A DNA stretch of 64,000 bases from Nocardioides pocheonensis (GTDB taxonomy: Bacteria > Actinomycetota > Actinomycetes > Propionibacteriales > Nocardioidaceae). The stretch covers positions 1 to 64,000 of the forward strand of contig NZ_RJSF01000040.1 in assembly GCF_003725535.1 (NCBI RefSeq), in the 5' to 3' direction. The translations under genes were made by a program, and so were the position numbers. A model generated the notes under the pieces. The model did not search any database and was not told the origin of the DNA. It saw only the letters and a program-made list of their open reading frames with translations. Positions 1 through 10,391 of the stretch are shown here, in pieces; within the stretch, counting starts at the first letter, position 1, and every line of letters starts with the position of its first letter.

Positions 1-96
1 GAGCGCGTGGTGGACCGGAAGTTCGACCCGCTGGTCTGGCTCGGCGACAAGATCGGAATCCGGAACAAGGACAACGACGGCCGCACGGAGCTCTGA
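1..96 (+). CDS. C-terminal end of an unidentified protein (5' end outside window)
   Basis: An open frame enters from the left edge and ends at TGA 94-96, giving the last 31 residues, beginning ERVVDRKFDP and ending KDNDGRTEL. I do not recognise the family. The fragment is charged and has no membrane segment. A perfect 13-bp hairpin follows the stop directly, as expected at the end of a transcription unit. The same 31 codons recur in diverged form at 249-344, so the tail was duplicated. Function cannot be inferred from this fragment. Confidence 0.7.
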   Translation, partial: ERVVDRKFDPLVWLGDKIGIRNKDNDGRTEL

Positions 97-131
97 GTCC
101 GGACCCCGCGAGGAACGAGCGGGGTCCGGAC
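97..131 (+). terminator. Perfect hairpin terminator after the left-edge gene
   Basis: GTCCGGACCCCGC (97-109) and GCGGGGTCCGGAC (119-131) are perfect 13-bp inverted arms around a 9-base loop, starting the base after the stop codon. There is no T-tract, which is normal for high-GC actinobacterial intrinsic terminators. Confidence 0.75.
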
Positions 132-137
132 GCGAAG

Positions 138-192
138 AGGTCGAGCGAGCCTGCGGGTGAGCCCGCGAACCCGCAACGGCGGGTCGAGACCT
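138..192. repeat. Possible degenerate member of the window's palindromic repeat family
   Basis: The stretch holds GGTCGAGCGAGCCTG and, near its far end, GGTCGAGACC, words shared with the GGTTGAGG...GAGCCTCGAAACC repeats found elsewhere in the window. Short ends AGGTC and GACCT can pair. It lies between the two copies of the duplicated gene tail. The match is partial. Confidence 0.3.
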
Positions 193-242
193 GAGCCGCG
201 GGCGCCGGGACCAGATCCCCGACGCTGCGCCGATGCATCCCC

Positions 243-344
243 ATGAAGGAGCGCGTGGTCGACCGGAAGTTCGACCCGCTGGTCTGGCTGGGCGACGAGA
301 TCGGGATCCGCAACAAGGACAACGACGGCCGCACGGAGCTCTAG
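243..344 (+). pseudogene. Second, diverged copy of the upstream gene's C-terminus (33-codon ORF)
   Basis: ATG 243 opens 33 codons whose last 31 match codons 1-31 of the left-edge gene. The copies differ at four synonymous third positions, at one Lys-to-Glu change and in the stop codon (TGA versus TAG). No convincing ribosome-binding site precedes it. It could be a relic of a tandem paralogue reduced to its tail, a recombination scar, or a tiny expressed peptide; the predominance of synonymous changes suggests the divergence happened under coding constraint. Its TAG overlaps the stop of the convergent SnoaL-like gene in a shared CTAG. Confidence 0.45.
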
Positions 345-736
345 CTGGCCGCGTCGACACCGATCTGCGTCAGCCGGGTGGCGTACTCGTGCTCGTCGAG
401 ATGTTCGACGAGCTTGCCGTCCCTGACGCGGTGAACGGCCGTGGCGACGACGCCGGTGTCCGGAAGCGAGGCGGGTCCGTGCGCGCGGATGCGGGTGAGC
501 ACGAGATCTCCCTCGGCGACCTGGTCGAGGACCTCGTGTACGCCGGGCGTCCATTGCTGATAGATCTCGAAGAGTCGTTTCAGGCCGGCCCGTCCGGGCG
601 GGAGTCCCGGGAAGGCCGGCGGGTGATGGTCGATGTAGTCCTCGTCGACAAGCTCGTCCAGGGAAGCCAGGTTGCCTGCATCGATCTCCGCGAAGAACCT
701 GCGGATGACGGCCTTGTTCTCGGTCGGTGAGGTCAT
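341..736 (-). CDS. SnoaL-like / NTF2-fold protein (predicted ester cyclase family)
   Basis: About 131 residues. The start at 736 (MTSPTENKAVIRRFF) is preferred over an upstream extension because GGAG sits 8-9 bases before it and SnoaL-like proteins usually begin with such a helix. Typical words are RRFFAEIDAGNL, VDEDYIDHHPP, and a later DLVLTRIRAHG strand with a DGKLVEH turn, as in cone-shaped alpha+beta barrels of the SnoaL/ketosteroid-isomerase type. Members bind small hydrophobic ligands, and some are cyclases or isomerases, others have no known activity. The gene stands alone, convergent with the duplicated tail ORF. Family assignment is firmer than activity. Confidence 0.75.
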   Translation of the reverse strand: MTSPTENKAVIRRFFAEIDAGNLASLDELVDEDYIDHHPPAFPGLPPGRAGLKRLFEIYQQWTPGVHEVLDQVAEGDLVLTRIRAHGPASLPDTGVVATAVHRVRDGKLVEHLDEHEYATRLTQIGVDAAS

Positions 737-938
737 GGTGTGCGCTCCTGGACGATCCTGTTCCCAGCGTGCGAGCCTCACCTTGTGCGGACCTTGTCGT
801 GGACTGCCCCGGGAGGTGATGGCCGCGCGAGAGCTGAGCACCCGCGCTCAGGCGGACCGATGCCGACTCGTCGGCAGGTGATCCCACGAACGAATCACGC
901 ACCTGCAGGCGCGTCGTCGCCCTCTCACGATCGGGTCC

Positions 939-1056
939 TTACCCGAGGTCGCGCTCCTCGGGAGCGGTGACCTCGAGGGCGTGGGACACCTGGCGCGCGA
1001 TCTCGGCTGCTTCGTGCGGTCCGGGCGAAGGAGTCAGTGACGAGGACGATGCGCAT
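939..1056 (-). pseudogene. Possible frameshifted relic of a small gene
   Basis: On the minus strand ATG 1056 starts MRIVLVTDSF, which looks like a Rossmann-type N-terminus. After about 11 codons the frame becomes arginine-rich and implausible, while the +1 frame continues with a plausible helix (GPHEAAEIARQVSHALEV) ending at TAA 939-941. One indel would join the two. I cannot name the parent family. Reading could also be coincidental in this GC-rich gap. The rest of 737-1195 shows nothing I can support besides the mutA promoter. Confidence 0.25.
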
Positions 1057-1182
1057 GCACCGAGAGGCGCGCGGTCGGGTCTCGCGACCATAGCCACGAT
1101 GTCCGTCGCGCGAAGCCCCGCTCACCGGCTCTGAGACATCTCACACACCTGCAGGCCGTTCTACTCTCCCCGGAGAGCCACT

Positions 1183-1195
1183 TATCCTGCACACC
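1183..1195 (+). promoter_or_regulatory. Probable leaderless promoter -10 box of mutA
   Basis: TATCCT at 1183-1188 lies 7 bases before ATG 1196, and no Shine-Dalgarno sequence is present. This TAnnnT plus 6-8 base spacing recurs before many starts in the window. No clear -35 element is visible. Confidence 0.55.
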
Positions 1196-3037
1196 ATGAG
1201 CTCTCCGGCCGACTCGGCGCACCCTGTCGCGCCTCCGCAGGAGCCGACCATCGAGCGGATCGCCCTCGAGTCGGGGCCCGCGCACACCCGCGCGGACTGG
1301 GAGAAGGCGGCCGCCGCAGTGCTGCGCAAGTCCCGCAAGCTCGGCGACGACGACGGCGACGACCGCGTCTGGGACCGGCTCACCCGCACGACCCTCGACG
1401 GGATCGGGGTCACCCCGCTCGGCACGCCGGACGACCTCGCCACCCTGGTCACCGCCGGACGCCCGCAGCGCGCCGGTGAGTGGGACGTCCGCGCGCACCA
1501 CGCCGATCCCGACGCGGCCACGACGAGGTCGGCCCTCCTGACCGACCTCGAGAACGGCGTCACGTCGCTCTGGATCCAGGTGGGCGAGCACGGCATCCCC
1601 GTCTCGGAGCTCCGCGCGGTGCTGGCCGACGTGCTGCTCGACGTGGCCCCGGTCGTCCTCGACGCGCCGGGCGACCAGCTCTCCGCGGCGCAGGCCCTCG
1701 CGTCGCTCGCGAACGGGACGACGCTCGCCGACGGCACCAACCTGGGCTTCGACCCGGTCGGCGCGAGCATCCGGCGCGGCGGCCTCGACGCCGCGGTCAC
1801 CGGCCTCGACAGCTCGACCGTGGCCGCGGCCGGCGCGCTCGCCGCCCAGCTCGGCTGTCGCGCCCTGGTCGTCGACGCGACCGCGGTCCACGACCTGGGT
1901 GCCTCCGACGCCCAGGAGCTCGGTTACGCGATCGCGGTCGGGGCGGCGTACCTCAGGCAGCTGGTCGACGACGGCCGGGACGTCGCCGAGGCGGCCGACC
2001 TGCTCGAGTTCCGGCTCGCCGCCACCGACGAGCAGTTCCCGACGATCGCCAAGCTGCGCGCCGCCCGCCGGCTCTGGACGCGCGTGCTCGAGCTCAGCGG
2101 GGTCGACGACGCCGCGCCGATGCGGCTGCACGCGGTCACCAGCCGGCCGATGATGAGCAAGTACGACCCGTGGGTCAACATGCTGCGCACCTGCGTCGCG
2201 GCCTTCGCCGCGGGCGTCGGCGGCGCCGACGCGGTCACCGTGCTGCCGTTCGACGCGCCCCTCGGGCTGCCCGACGCGTTCAGCCGCCGGATCGCCCGCA
2301 ACACCTCCGCGCTGCTGATCAGCGAGTCGCACGTCGCCCGGGTGACCGACCCGGCCGGCGGCGCCTACGCGGTGGAGAAGCTGACCGACGACGTCGCCGC
2401 CGCGGCGTGGGGCGAGCTGGGTCGGCTCGAGTCCGCGACCTCCGGCGACGGGAGCGGCTCGCTGGCCGGGCTCCCGGGCCTGGCCGCGCGGATCGACGCG
2501 GTCGTGGCCGAGCGCGATCTGCAGATCGCCCGCCGCAAGCGGCCGATCACCGGACTGTCGGAGTTCCCGAACCTCGCCGAGGTGCTCCCCGAGCGCGCGC
2601 CGTACGCCGGCGACGGGTTCGCCGTCCGCCGCTACGGCCACGCCTTCGAGGCGCTGCGCGACGAGCCGGCGCAGACGCCGGTGTTCCTGGCCACGATGGG
2701 GACCGTCGCGGCACACACCGCGCGCGCGACCTTCGCCAGCAACCTGTTCGCCGCGGGCGGCATCGCCGTGGTCAACCCCGGCCGGGCCGACGACGTCGCC
2801 GCGGTCGTGGCCGCCTACAGCGGCCCCGACGGCGGCCAGCCCGTCGTCTGCCTCACCGGCTCCGACGCAGCGTACGCCGCCTGGGGAGCCGACCTGGTCG
2901 CCGCCCTCCGCCAGGCCGGAGCTCGCTGGGTCATCCTGGCCGGCAAGGCACCCGAGGGCGTCGAGGTCGACGACACCTGCGCGATGGGCCTGGACGCGCT
3001 GGACTTCCTGCGCCGGACGAGGGAGCAATTGGCATGA
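1196..3037 (+). CDS. mutA: Methylmalonyl-CoA mutase small (beta) subunit MutA
   Basis: 613 residues, normal for the small subunit of the heterodimeric enzyme, which helps convert methylmalonyl-CoA to succinyl-CoA. It has the methylmalonyl-CoA mutase barrel (words such as [19 protein letters not shown] and [21 protein letters not shown]) and a C-terminal cobalamin-fold region. That region lacks the DxHxxG cobalt-ligand motif, as expected because the small subunit does not bind B12. The start is ATG 1196 behind a leaderless-type -10. Its TGA overlaps the ATG of mutB by 4 bases (ATGA), indicating translational coupling. The large open frame on the opposite strand is a codon-bias shadow. Confidence 0.93.
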   Translation: MSSPADSAHPVAPPQEPTIERIALESGPAHTRADWEKAAAAVLRKSRKLGDDDGDDRVWDRLTRTTLDGIGVTPLGTPDDLATLVTAGRPQRAGEWDVRAHHADPDAATTRSALLTDLENGVTSLWIQVGEHGIPVSELRAVLADVLLDVAPVVLDAPGDQLSAAQALASLANGTTLADGTNLGFDPVGASIRRGGLDAAVTGLDSSTVAAAGALAAQLGCRALVVDATAVHDLGASDAQELGYAIAVGAAYLRQLVDDGRDVAEAADLLEFRLAATDEQFPTIAKLRAARRLWTRVLELSGVDDAAPMRLHAVTSRPMMSKYDPWVNMLRTCVAAFAAGVGGADAVTVLPFDAPLGLPDAFSRRIARNTSALLISESHVARVTDPAGGAYAVEKLTDDVAAAAWGELGRLESATSGDGSGSLAGLPGLAARIDAVVAERDLQIARRKRPITGLSEFPNLAEVLPERAPYAGDGFAVRRYGHAFEALRDEPAQTPVFLATMGTVAAHTARATFASNLFAAGGIAVVNPGRADDVAAVVAAYSGPDGGQPVVCLTGSDAAYAAWGADLVAALRQAGARWVILAGKAPEGVEVDDTCAMGLDALDFLRRTREQLA

Positions 3038-5205
3038 CCGGGATCCCGGAGTCGTTCGCGGGCCTCCCTCTCTCCGAGGGCCGCCCCGAAGCTCGCACCT
3101 CGACCGCCGACGTGGCAGCCGAACCTTGGGAGTCGCCCGAGGGCATCCCGGTGCTGCCGGTCTACGGCCCCGAGCACCTCGAGGGTCTCGACGCGCTCGA
3201 CACCTTCCCCGGGCTGAGCCCGTTCCTGCGTGGCCCCTATCCCACGATGTACACCACGCAGCCCTGGACGATCCGCCAGTACGCCGGGTTCTCCACCGCC
3301 GAGGAGTCCAACGCGTTCTACCGGCGCAACCTCGCGGCGGGGCAGAAGGGCCTCTCGGTGGCCTTCGACCTGGCCACCCACCGCGGCTACGACTCCGACC
3401 ACCCGCGGGTGCGGGGCGACGTCGGCATGGCGGGCGTCGCGATCGACTCGATCTACGACGCGCGCACGCTCTTCGACGGCATCCCGCTGGACGAGATGTC
3501 CGTGTCGATGACCATGAACGGTGCGGTCCTGCCGGTGCTGGCGCTCTACATCGTCGCGGCCGAGGAGCAGGGGGTGAAGCCGGAACAGCTCGCGGGGACC
3601 ATCCAGAACGACATCCTCAAGGAGTTCATGGTCCGCAACACCTACATCTACCCACCGCAGCCGAGCATGCGGATCATCTCCGACATCTTCGCCTACACCT
3701 CGCAGAAGATGCCGCGCTTCAACTCGATCTCGATCTCCGGCTACCACATGCAGGAGGCCGGGGCGACCAACGACCTCGAGCTGGCCTACACGCTCGCCGA
3801 CGGCGTGGAGTACATCCGCGCGGGCCTCGCTGCCGGCCTGGACATCGACGCGTTCGCGCCGCGGCTGAGCTTCTTCTGGGCGATCGGCATGAACTTCTTC
3901 ATGGAGATCGCCAAGATGCGCGCGGCCCGGGCGCTCTGGGCCCGCCTGGTCGCACAGTTCGACCCGAAGAACGAGAAGTCGCTCTCGCTGCGCACCCACA
4001 GCCAGACGTCGGGCTGGTCGCTGACCGCCCAGGACGTCTTCAACAACGTGCAGCGCACCTGCATCGAGGCGATGGCCGCGACCCAGGGCCACACCCAGTC
4101 GCTGCACACCAACGCCCTCGACGAGGCGATCGCGCTGCCGACCGACTTCTCCGCCCGCATCGCCCGCAACACCCAGCTGCTGCTGCAGCAGGAGTCCGGC
4201 ACGACGGGGACGATCGACCCGTGGGCCGGCTCGTACTACGTCGAGCGGCTCACCCACGACCTCGCGAACCGCGCCTGGGCGCACATCCAGGAGGCCGAGG
4301 CGGCCGGCGGCATGGCGAAGGCGATCGAGCAGGGCATCCCGAAGATGCGCATCGAGGAGGCCGCCGCGCGCACGCAGGCCAGGATCGACTCCGGCGCGCA
4401 GAAGGTGATCGGCGTCAACACCTTCCGGCTCGCCGACGAGGACCCGCTCGAGGTCCTGCGGGTCGACAACAACGAGGTCTACAAGCAGCAGATCGCCAAG
4501 CTCGAGCGGCTGCGCGCCGAGCGCGACCAGGCCGAGGTCGACCGCACGCTCGCCGCGCTCACGGATTCCGCGGCCCGGGGCGCTACGAGCGGCTCGCTCG
4601 AGGGCAACCTGCTCTCGCTCGCCGTCGACGCCGCCCGCGCGAAGGCCACCGTCGGGGAGATCTCCGAGGCGCTGGAGAAGGTCTACGGCCGCCACCAGGC
4701 CGTGATCCGTACGATCTCGGGTGTGTACAAGCGCGAGGCCGGCAGCGACGACACGGTGCAGAAGGTGCTCGCCGCGACCGCGGAGTTCGCCGAGGACGAG
4801 GGTCGTCGCCCGCGCATCCTCGTGGCGAAGATGGGCCAGGACGGCCACGACCGCGGCCAGAAGGTGATCGTCAGCGCCTTCGCCGACCTCGGCTTCGACG
4901 TCGACGTGGGCCCGCTGTTCAGCACGCCGGACGAGGTCGCGCAGCAGGCGGTCGACGCCGACGTGCACGTGGTCGGGGTCAACTCCCTCGCGGCAGGGCA
5001 CCTCACGCTGGTGCCGGCGCTCAAGCAGGCGCTCGCGGACCTCGGTCGCGACGACATCATGATCGTGGTCGGCGGCGTCATCCCGCCCGACGACGTACCG
5101 ACGCTGCTGGAGATGGGCGCGGCCGCGGTGTTCCCGCCGGGCACGGTCATCGCCGAGTCGGCCCTGGACCTGCTCGAGAAGCTGTCCGCGCGTCTTGGCC
5201 ACTGA
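3034..5205 (+). CDS. mutB: Methylmalonyl-CoA mutase large (alpha) subunit MutB
   Basis: 723 residues. This is the catalytic, adenosylcobalamin-binding subunit. The N-terminal two-thirds is the substrate barrel ([55 protein letters not shown]). The C-terminal B12 domain carries MGQDGHDRG with the lower-axial ligand His at about residue 605, followed by the GGVIPPDD and FPPGT loops. The ATG overlaps the mutA stop and the gene is followed 8 bases later by meaB, so mutA-mutB-meaB read as one operon. Together with the acyl-CoA carboxylase genes further right it completes propionyl-CoA assimilation except for the epimerase, which is not in this window. Confidence 0.98.
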   Translation: MTGIPESFAGLPLSEGRPEARTSTADVAAEPWESPEGIPVLPVYGPEHLEGLDALDTFPGLSPFLRGPYPTMYTTQPWTIRQYAGFSTAEESNAFYRRNLAAGQKGLSVAFDLATHRGYDSDHPRVRGDVGMAGVAIDSIYDARTLFDGIPLDEMSVSMTMNGAVLPVLALYIVAAEEQGVKPEQLAGTIQNDILKEFMVRNTYIYPPQPSMRIISDIFAYTSQKMPRFNSISISGYHMQEAGATNDLELAYTLADGVEYIRAGLAAGLDIDAFAPRLSFFWAIGMNFFMEIAKMRAARALWARLVAQFDPKNEKSLSLRTHSQTSGWSLTAQDVFNNVQRTCIEAMAATQGHTQSLHTNALDEAIALPTDFSARIARNTQLLLQQESGTTGTIDPWAGSYYVERLTHDLANRAWAHIQEAEAAGGMAKAIEQGIPKMRIEEAAARTQARIDSGAQKVIGVNTFRLADEDPLEVLRVDNNEVYKQQIAKLERLRAERDQAEVDRTLAALTDSAARGATSGSLEGNLLSLAVDAARAKATVGEISEALEKVYGRHQAVIRTISGVYKREAGSDDTVQKVLAATAEFAEDEGRRPRILVAKMGQDGHDRGQKVIVSAFADLGFDVDVGPLFSTPDEVAQQAVDADVHVVGVNSLAAGHLTLVPALKQALADLGRDDIMIVVGGVIPPDDVPTLLEMGAAAVFPPGTVIAESALDLLEKLSARLGH

Positions 5206-5212
5206 GGCGAGC

Positions 5213-5248
5213 GGTGGTTGAGGTGCGAGCGCAGCGAGCCTCGAAGCC
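5213..5248 (+). repeat. Palindromic repeat copy carrying the meaB start codon
   Basis: GGTGGTTGAGG at 5213 through CCTCGAAGCC ending at 5248 is almost identical to the copy at 14286-14322 (one base insertion and one substitution). Both candidate GTG starts of meaB (5214 and 5223) lie inside it, so the repeat encodes the first dozen residues (VVEVRAQRASK). Confidence 0.8.
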
Positions 5249-6239
5249 TCTCGATCTCGACGCGCTGGTCGCCGGCATCCGGGACGGACGACGCAGTGAG
5301 ATCAGCCGGGCGATCACGCTCGTGGAGAGCTCGCGCCCTGACCACCGGGTCGCGGCACGTGAGCTCCTCGGCCGGCTGCACGAGCCGGCGACCGGCGCCA
5401 GGGCGAACCGGGTGGGCATCTCGGGCGTGCCCGGCGTCGGGAAGTCGACGTTCATCGAGGCGCTCGGCACCTGGCTCACCGGCTCGGGTCACCGGGTCGG
5501 GGTCCTCGCCGTCGATCCGTCCAGCGTGCGCACCGGCGGCTCCGTCCTCGGCGACAAGACCAGGATGGCCCGGCTCTCGGCCGATCCCGACGCCTACATC
5601 CGGCCCTCGCCCTCGGCCGGCACGCTGGGCGGCGTCGCGCGCGCCACGACCCAGGCGATGACGGTGCTCGAGGCGGCCGGGTACGACGTCGTGCTCGTCG
5701 AGACCGTCGGGGTCGGCCAGTCCGAGGTGACCGTCGCGGGGATGGTGGACACCTTCCTCTTCCTGACGCTCGCCCGCACCGGCGACCAGCTCCAGGGCAT
5801 CAAGAAGGGCATCCTCGAGATCGCCGACGTGATCGCGGTGAACAAGGCCGACGGCGACCGCGAGACCGAGGCGCGCTCCGCGGCGAAGGAGCTCTCCGGC
5901 GCGTTGCGGCTGGTGTACTCCGGCGGCGACAGCTGGGTGCCGCCGGTGCTCACCTGCTCCGCGCTGGAGAACCACGACATCGACCGGGTCTGGCAGCGGG
6001 TGCTCGAGCACCGCGCCTTCCTCGGCGAGGAGGGGCTGTCCCGCAAGCGCGCCGAGCAGCAGCTGGAGTTCACGTGGGCGCTGGTGCGCGACGAGCTCGC
6101 CGAACGGCTCCGGCGCTCGCCGGGGGTCGCGGCGATCCGCGACCAGATCCGTCGCGAGGTGCTCTCCGGGGAGCTCGCCGCGTCGGTGGCCGCCGACCGG
6201 CTGCTGGCCGCCTACGACGAGGACCGTCACGGAACCTGA
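5214..6239 (+). CDS. meaB: MeaB-type GTPase, methylmalonyl-CoA mutase chaperone
   Basis: 341 residues with GTG 5214 as start; GAGG sits about 6 bases upstream, overlapping the mutB stop region. The G3E-type GTPase core shows the P-loop GVPGVGKST at residues 71-79, a Walker-B region VVLVETVGVGQSE, and the base-recognition word NKADG. MeaB gates cofactor loading and protects the mutase from inactivation, using GTP hydrolysis. The first 11 or so residues are encoded by a dispersed repeat and are not part of the conserved family; the conserved part begins near LDALVAGIRDG. No ATG lies between the repeat and the conserved core. Confidence 0.92.
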   Translation: MVEVRAQRASKPLDLDALVAGIRDGRRSEISRAITLVESSRPDHRVAARELLGRLHEPATGARANRVGISGVPGVGKSTFIEALGTWLTGSGHRVGVLAVDPSSVRTGGSVLGDKTRMARLSADPDAYIRPSPSAGTLGGVARATTQAMTVLEAAGYDVVLVETVGVGQSEVTVAGMVDTFLFLTLARTGDQLQGIKKGILEIADVIAVNKADGDRETEARSAAKELSGALRLVYSGGDSWVPPVLTCSALENHDIDRVWQRVLEHRAFLGEEGLSRKRAEQQLEFTWALVRDELAERLRRSPGVAAIRDQIRREVLSGELAASVAADRLLAAYDEDRHGT

Positions 6240-6266
6240 CCGGCCCGCTCCGGTCTCCGGGGCGGG

Positions 6267-6280
6267 TAACCTTGACGCTT
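6267..6280 (+). promoter_or_regulatory. Probable leaderless promoter of the M20 amidohydrolase
   Basis: TAACCT at 6267-6272 lies 8 bases before GTG 6281 with no Shine-Dalgarno sequence between them, in the 41-base gap after meaB. Confidence 0.5.
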
Positions 6281-7498
6281 GTGTCCGCTGACTCCTCGTC
6301 GATCCCGACCCTGGTCGAGCGCACCAACGCGTGCGTCGACGAGCTGACCGACGAGCTGGTGGACCTCCGCAGGGACCTCCACGCCCACCCCGAGCTGTCC
6401 TGGCACGAGGAGCGCACGACCGGTCTGGTGGCCAAGCGCCTCGGCGAGGCCGGCCTCGCGACCCGGCCGCTGGGAGGCACCGGGCTGCTCGTCGACATCG
6501 GCGAGAACCCCGGTCCGGTGATCGGCCTGCGGGCCGACCTGGACGCCCTGCCGGTCGAGGACCTCACGCCGGACCCGTGGCGAAGCACGATCGACGGCGT
6601 CGCGCACGCGTGCGGGCACGACGTGCACACCGCAGGCCTGGTCGGTGCCGGCCTGGCGCTCCAGGCGGTCGCCGCCGACCTCCCGGGCCGGGTGCGGCTG
6701 ATCTTCCAGCCCGCCGAGGAGATCATGCCCGGCGGTGCGCTGATGTCGATCAGGTCCGGCGCGCTGGAAGGCGTCAGCCGGATCTTCGGGCTGCACTGCG
6801 ACCCGGGCATCGACGTCGGTCACCTGGGCCTGCGCGAGGGCCCGCTCACCGGGGCGGCGGACTCGCTCGACGTGCGGCTCACCGGCAAGGGCGGGCACAC
6901 CTCGCGACCGCACCTCACCGAGGACCTCACCTTCGCCCTCGGCAAGCTGGTCACCGAGCTCCCGGCCGTGCTGTCCCGTCGTCTCGACCCCCGCGCCGGC
7001 GTCAGCGTGGTCTGGGGCCTGGTCCGCGCCGGGTCGGCGATGAACGTGATCCCCGCGATCGGCCGCGCCGCCGGCACCGTGCGCATGCTCGACGCGGTCG
7101 CGTGGGCCGACGCCGAGCACCTCGTCCGCGAGACGGTGGGCCAGATCGTCGAGCCGTACGGCGTGACGCCGGAGGTCATCTACGTCCGCGGCGTCCCGCC
7201 GGTGATCAACGACCACGCCTCGACCGTCCTCCTGGGGCGCGCGATCGAGGCGGTGGTCGGCGAGGACGGCCACCTGTCGACGACGCAGAGCCTCGGCGGC
7301 GAGGACTTCGCCTGGTTCCTCGAGCACGTCCCCGGTGCGATGGCTCGGCTCGGGACGCGCACACCGGGCGGGCCGACGTACGACCTGCACCAGGGTGACC
7401 TGCGCGTCGACGAGCGCGCGGCGCCGATCGCCGCCGGCGTGCTCGCCGCGGCGGCCGTCCAGGCATTGGCGCACGCGAGGGGAAATCCTCCTGCGTGA
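6281..7498 (+). CDS. M20D-family metallo-amidohydrolase (AmiB1/hippurate-hydrolase type)
   Basis: 405 residues from GTG 6281; upstream codons in the same frame are not conserved-looking and a -10 box sits just before the GTG. The family hydrolyses N-acyl amino acids or related amides with two metals. Visible metal-site words are HACGHDVH (Cys about 111, His about 113), PAEE near 144-147 and LHCDPG, followed by a dimerisation domain with GKGGHTSRPH. From memory, mycobacteria carry amiA1/amiB1 near deoD and pmmB, in keeping with the salvage genes here. There is no signal peptide, so it acts in the cytoplasm. The substrate is unknown. Confidence 0.85.
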   Translation: MSADSSSIPTLVERTNACVDELTDELVDLRRDLHAHPELSWHEERTTGLVAKRLGEAGLATRPLGGTGLLVDIGENPGPVIGLRADLDALPVEDLTPDPWRSTIDGVAHACGHDVHTAGLVGAGLALQAVAADLPGRVRLIFQPAEEIMPGGALMSIRSGALEGVSRIFGLHCDPGIDVGHLGLREGPLTGAADSLDVRLTGKGGHTSRPHLTEDLTFALGKLVTELPAVLSRRLDPRAGVSVVWGLVRAGSAMNVIPAIGRAAGTVRMLDAVAWADAEHLVRETVGQIVEPYGVTPEVIYVRGVPPVINDHASTVLLGRAIEAVVGEDGHLSTTQSLGGEDFAWFLEHVPGAMARLGTRTPGGPTYDLHQGDLRVDERAAPIAAGVLAAAAVQALAHARGNPPA

Positions 7499-7641
7499 GT
7501 GGGCTGGACCCCTTGGTCACGACCTGCTAACGAACGCGCGAACGGACCTTTTCCTCTACTCGCGGGACCAACGCCCCGACTAGGGTGCCGGGTGATCGGC
7601 GCCGTGTCCTACGGTGCGTTCCCAACACCCAGGAGGGCATC

Positions 7642-8721
7642 TTGCGTCGCTTGAGCAAGATCTCTGTCGTGGCCGTCGTCGCGTTGATCGCGCTGACCGG
7701 TTGCGGCAACAAGACGGACAACAAGAACGACAAGACGGGCAGCACCGCGAACGCCGACGTCTGCAAGACCGCCAAGGGCAACGGCCCGAAGGTCGGCCTG
7801 GCGTACGACGTGGGTGGTCGCGGCGACCAGTCCTTCAACGACTCCGCCTACGCCGGTCTGAAGAAGGCCGTGGGCGACCTCAAGGCCACGTGCGTCGAGG
7901 GCGAGGCGACCGACGGCGAGGCCGAGTCGGCGCGCGAGAGCCGGCTCAAGGACATGGCCGACGCCGGCATGAACCCGATCATCGGGGTCGGCTTCGCCTA
8001 CAGCGACGCGGTCAACGCAGTGGCGCCGAACTACCCCGACATCAGCTTCGGCGTGATCGACGGGTTCGACCCCGACCAGACGGCCAACAAGAACGTCGCC
8101 TACCTCGGCTTCGCCGAGAACGAGGGCTCCTACCTCGTCGGTGTCGCGGCCGCGCTGAAGTCGAAGGCCGGACACATCGGCTTCGTCGGTGGCGTCCACA
8201 ACGACCTCATCAAGAAGTTCGAGGCCGGCTACGTCGCCGGTGCGAAGGCCACCAAGCCGGACATCAAGGTCGACGTGAAGTACATCCAGGAGAGCGACCT
8301 CAAGGGATTCGGTGACCCGGCCGGTGGCCAGGAGGCTGCCACGGCCGAGTTCGACAACGGGGCCGACGTCGTCTACCACGCCTCGGGTGCGTCGGGTTCC
8401 GGCGTCTTCGATGCCGCGGTCTCGGCCGGCGACGGCAAGTGGGCGATCGGTGTCGACTCCGACCAGTACCTCACGGCGTCCGACGCCCAGAAGCCGCACA
8501 TCCTGACCTCGATGCTCAAGCGCGTCGACGTCGCGACCTACGACATGATCAAGTCGGTCGCCGACGGCTCGCCGCTCACGAGCTACCAGACCTACGACCT
8601 GAAGAAGGACGGGGTCGGCTACGCCAAGTCGGGTGGGTTCGTCGACGACATCGCCTCGAAGATCGACGAGGCGGCGACGAAGATCAAGTCCGGCGAGATC
8701 AAGGTTCCGGACAAGCCCTGA
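7642..8721 (+). CDS. BMP/PnrA-family nucleoside-binding lipoprotein
   Basis: 359 residues beginning at TTG 7642, chosen because AGGAGG lies at 7631-7636, 5 bases before it, and because it opens a clean lipoprotein signal: basic RRLSK, a hydrophobic stretch and lipobox LTGC with the lipidated Cys at 21. The mature protein shows the Bmp fold words VGLAYDVGGRGDQSFND, YAGLKKAV and a late GVDSDQYL region that contacts the ligand. Members bind purine or other nucleosides for import. It heads the transporter operon, and a strong hairpin separates it from the ATPase gene, which should favour higher levels of the binding protein. Confidence 0.92.
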   Translation: MRRLSKISVVAVVALIALTGCGNKTDNKNDKTGSTANADVCKTAKGNGPKVGLAYDVGGRGDQSFNDSAYAGLKKAVGDLKATCVEGEATDGEAESARESRLKDMADAGMNPIIGVGFAYSDAVNAVAPNYPDISFGVIDGFDPDQTANKNVAYLGFAENEGSYLVGVAAALKSKAGHIGFVGGVHNDLIKKFEAGYVAGAKATKPDIKVDVKYIQESDLKGFGDPAGGQEAATAEFDNGADVVYHASGASGSGVFDAAVSAGDGKWAIGVDSDQYLTASDAQKPHILTSMLKRVDVATYDMIKSVADGSPLTSYQTYDLKKDGVGYAKSGGFVDDIASKIDEAATKIKSGEIKVPDKP

Positions 8722-8763
8722 CCAGGCCGTTCGGCACCAGAGCAACACTCACCGCGAGGTGAG

Positions 8764-8808
8764 ACCCGGGCCCGGACCCAGACGGTAGCGTTTGGATCCG
8801 GGCCCGGT
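8764..8808 (+). terminator. Intercistronic hairpin between binding protein and ABC ATPase
   Basis: ACCCGGGCCCGGA (8764-8776) pairs with TCCGGGCCCGGT (8797-8808), 12 paired bases with a 20-base loop. Its place between the binding-protein gene and the next cistron suggests partial termination or 3'-end stabilisation of the first message. Confidence 0.6.
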
Positions 8809-8831
8809 CCGGTCCGCACGAAGGAGGATCT

Positions 8832-10387
<1,556 letters not shown>

Positions 10388-10391
<4 letters not shown>

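Noticed and set aside
1034-3028. Long open frame of 664 codons antisense to mutA
   Set aside because: Arginine- and glycine-rich with no family resemblance; it mirrors the codon bias of mutA, whose domains are clear.
2815-5202. 795-codon frame antisense to mutB
   Set aside because: Same codon-bias shadow; mutB on the other strand has a complete catalytic and B12 domain.
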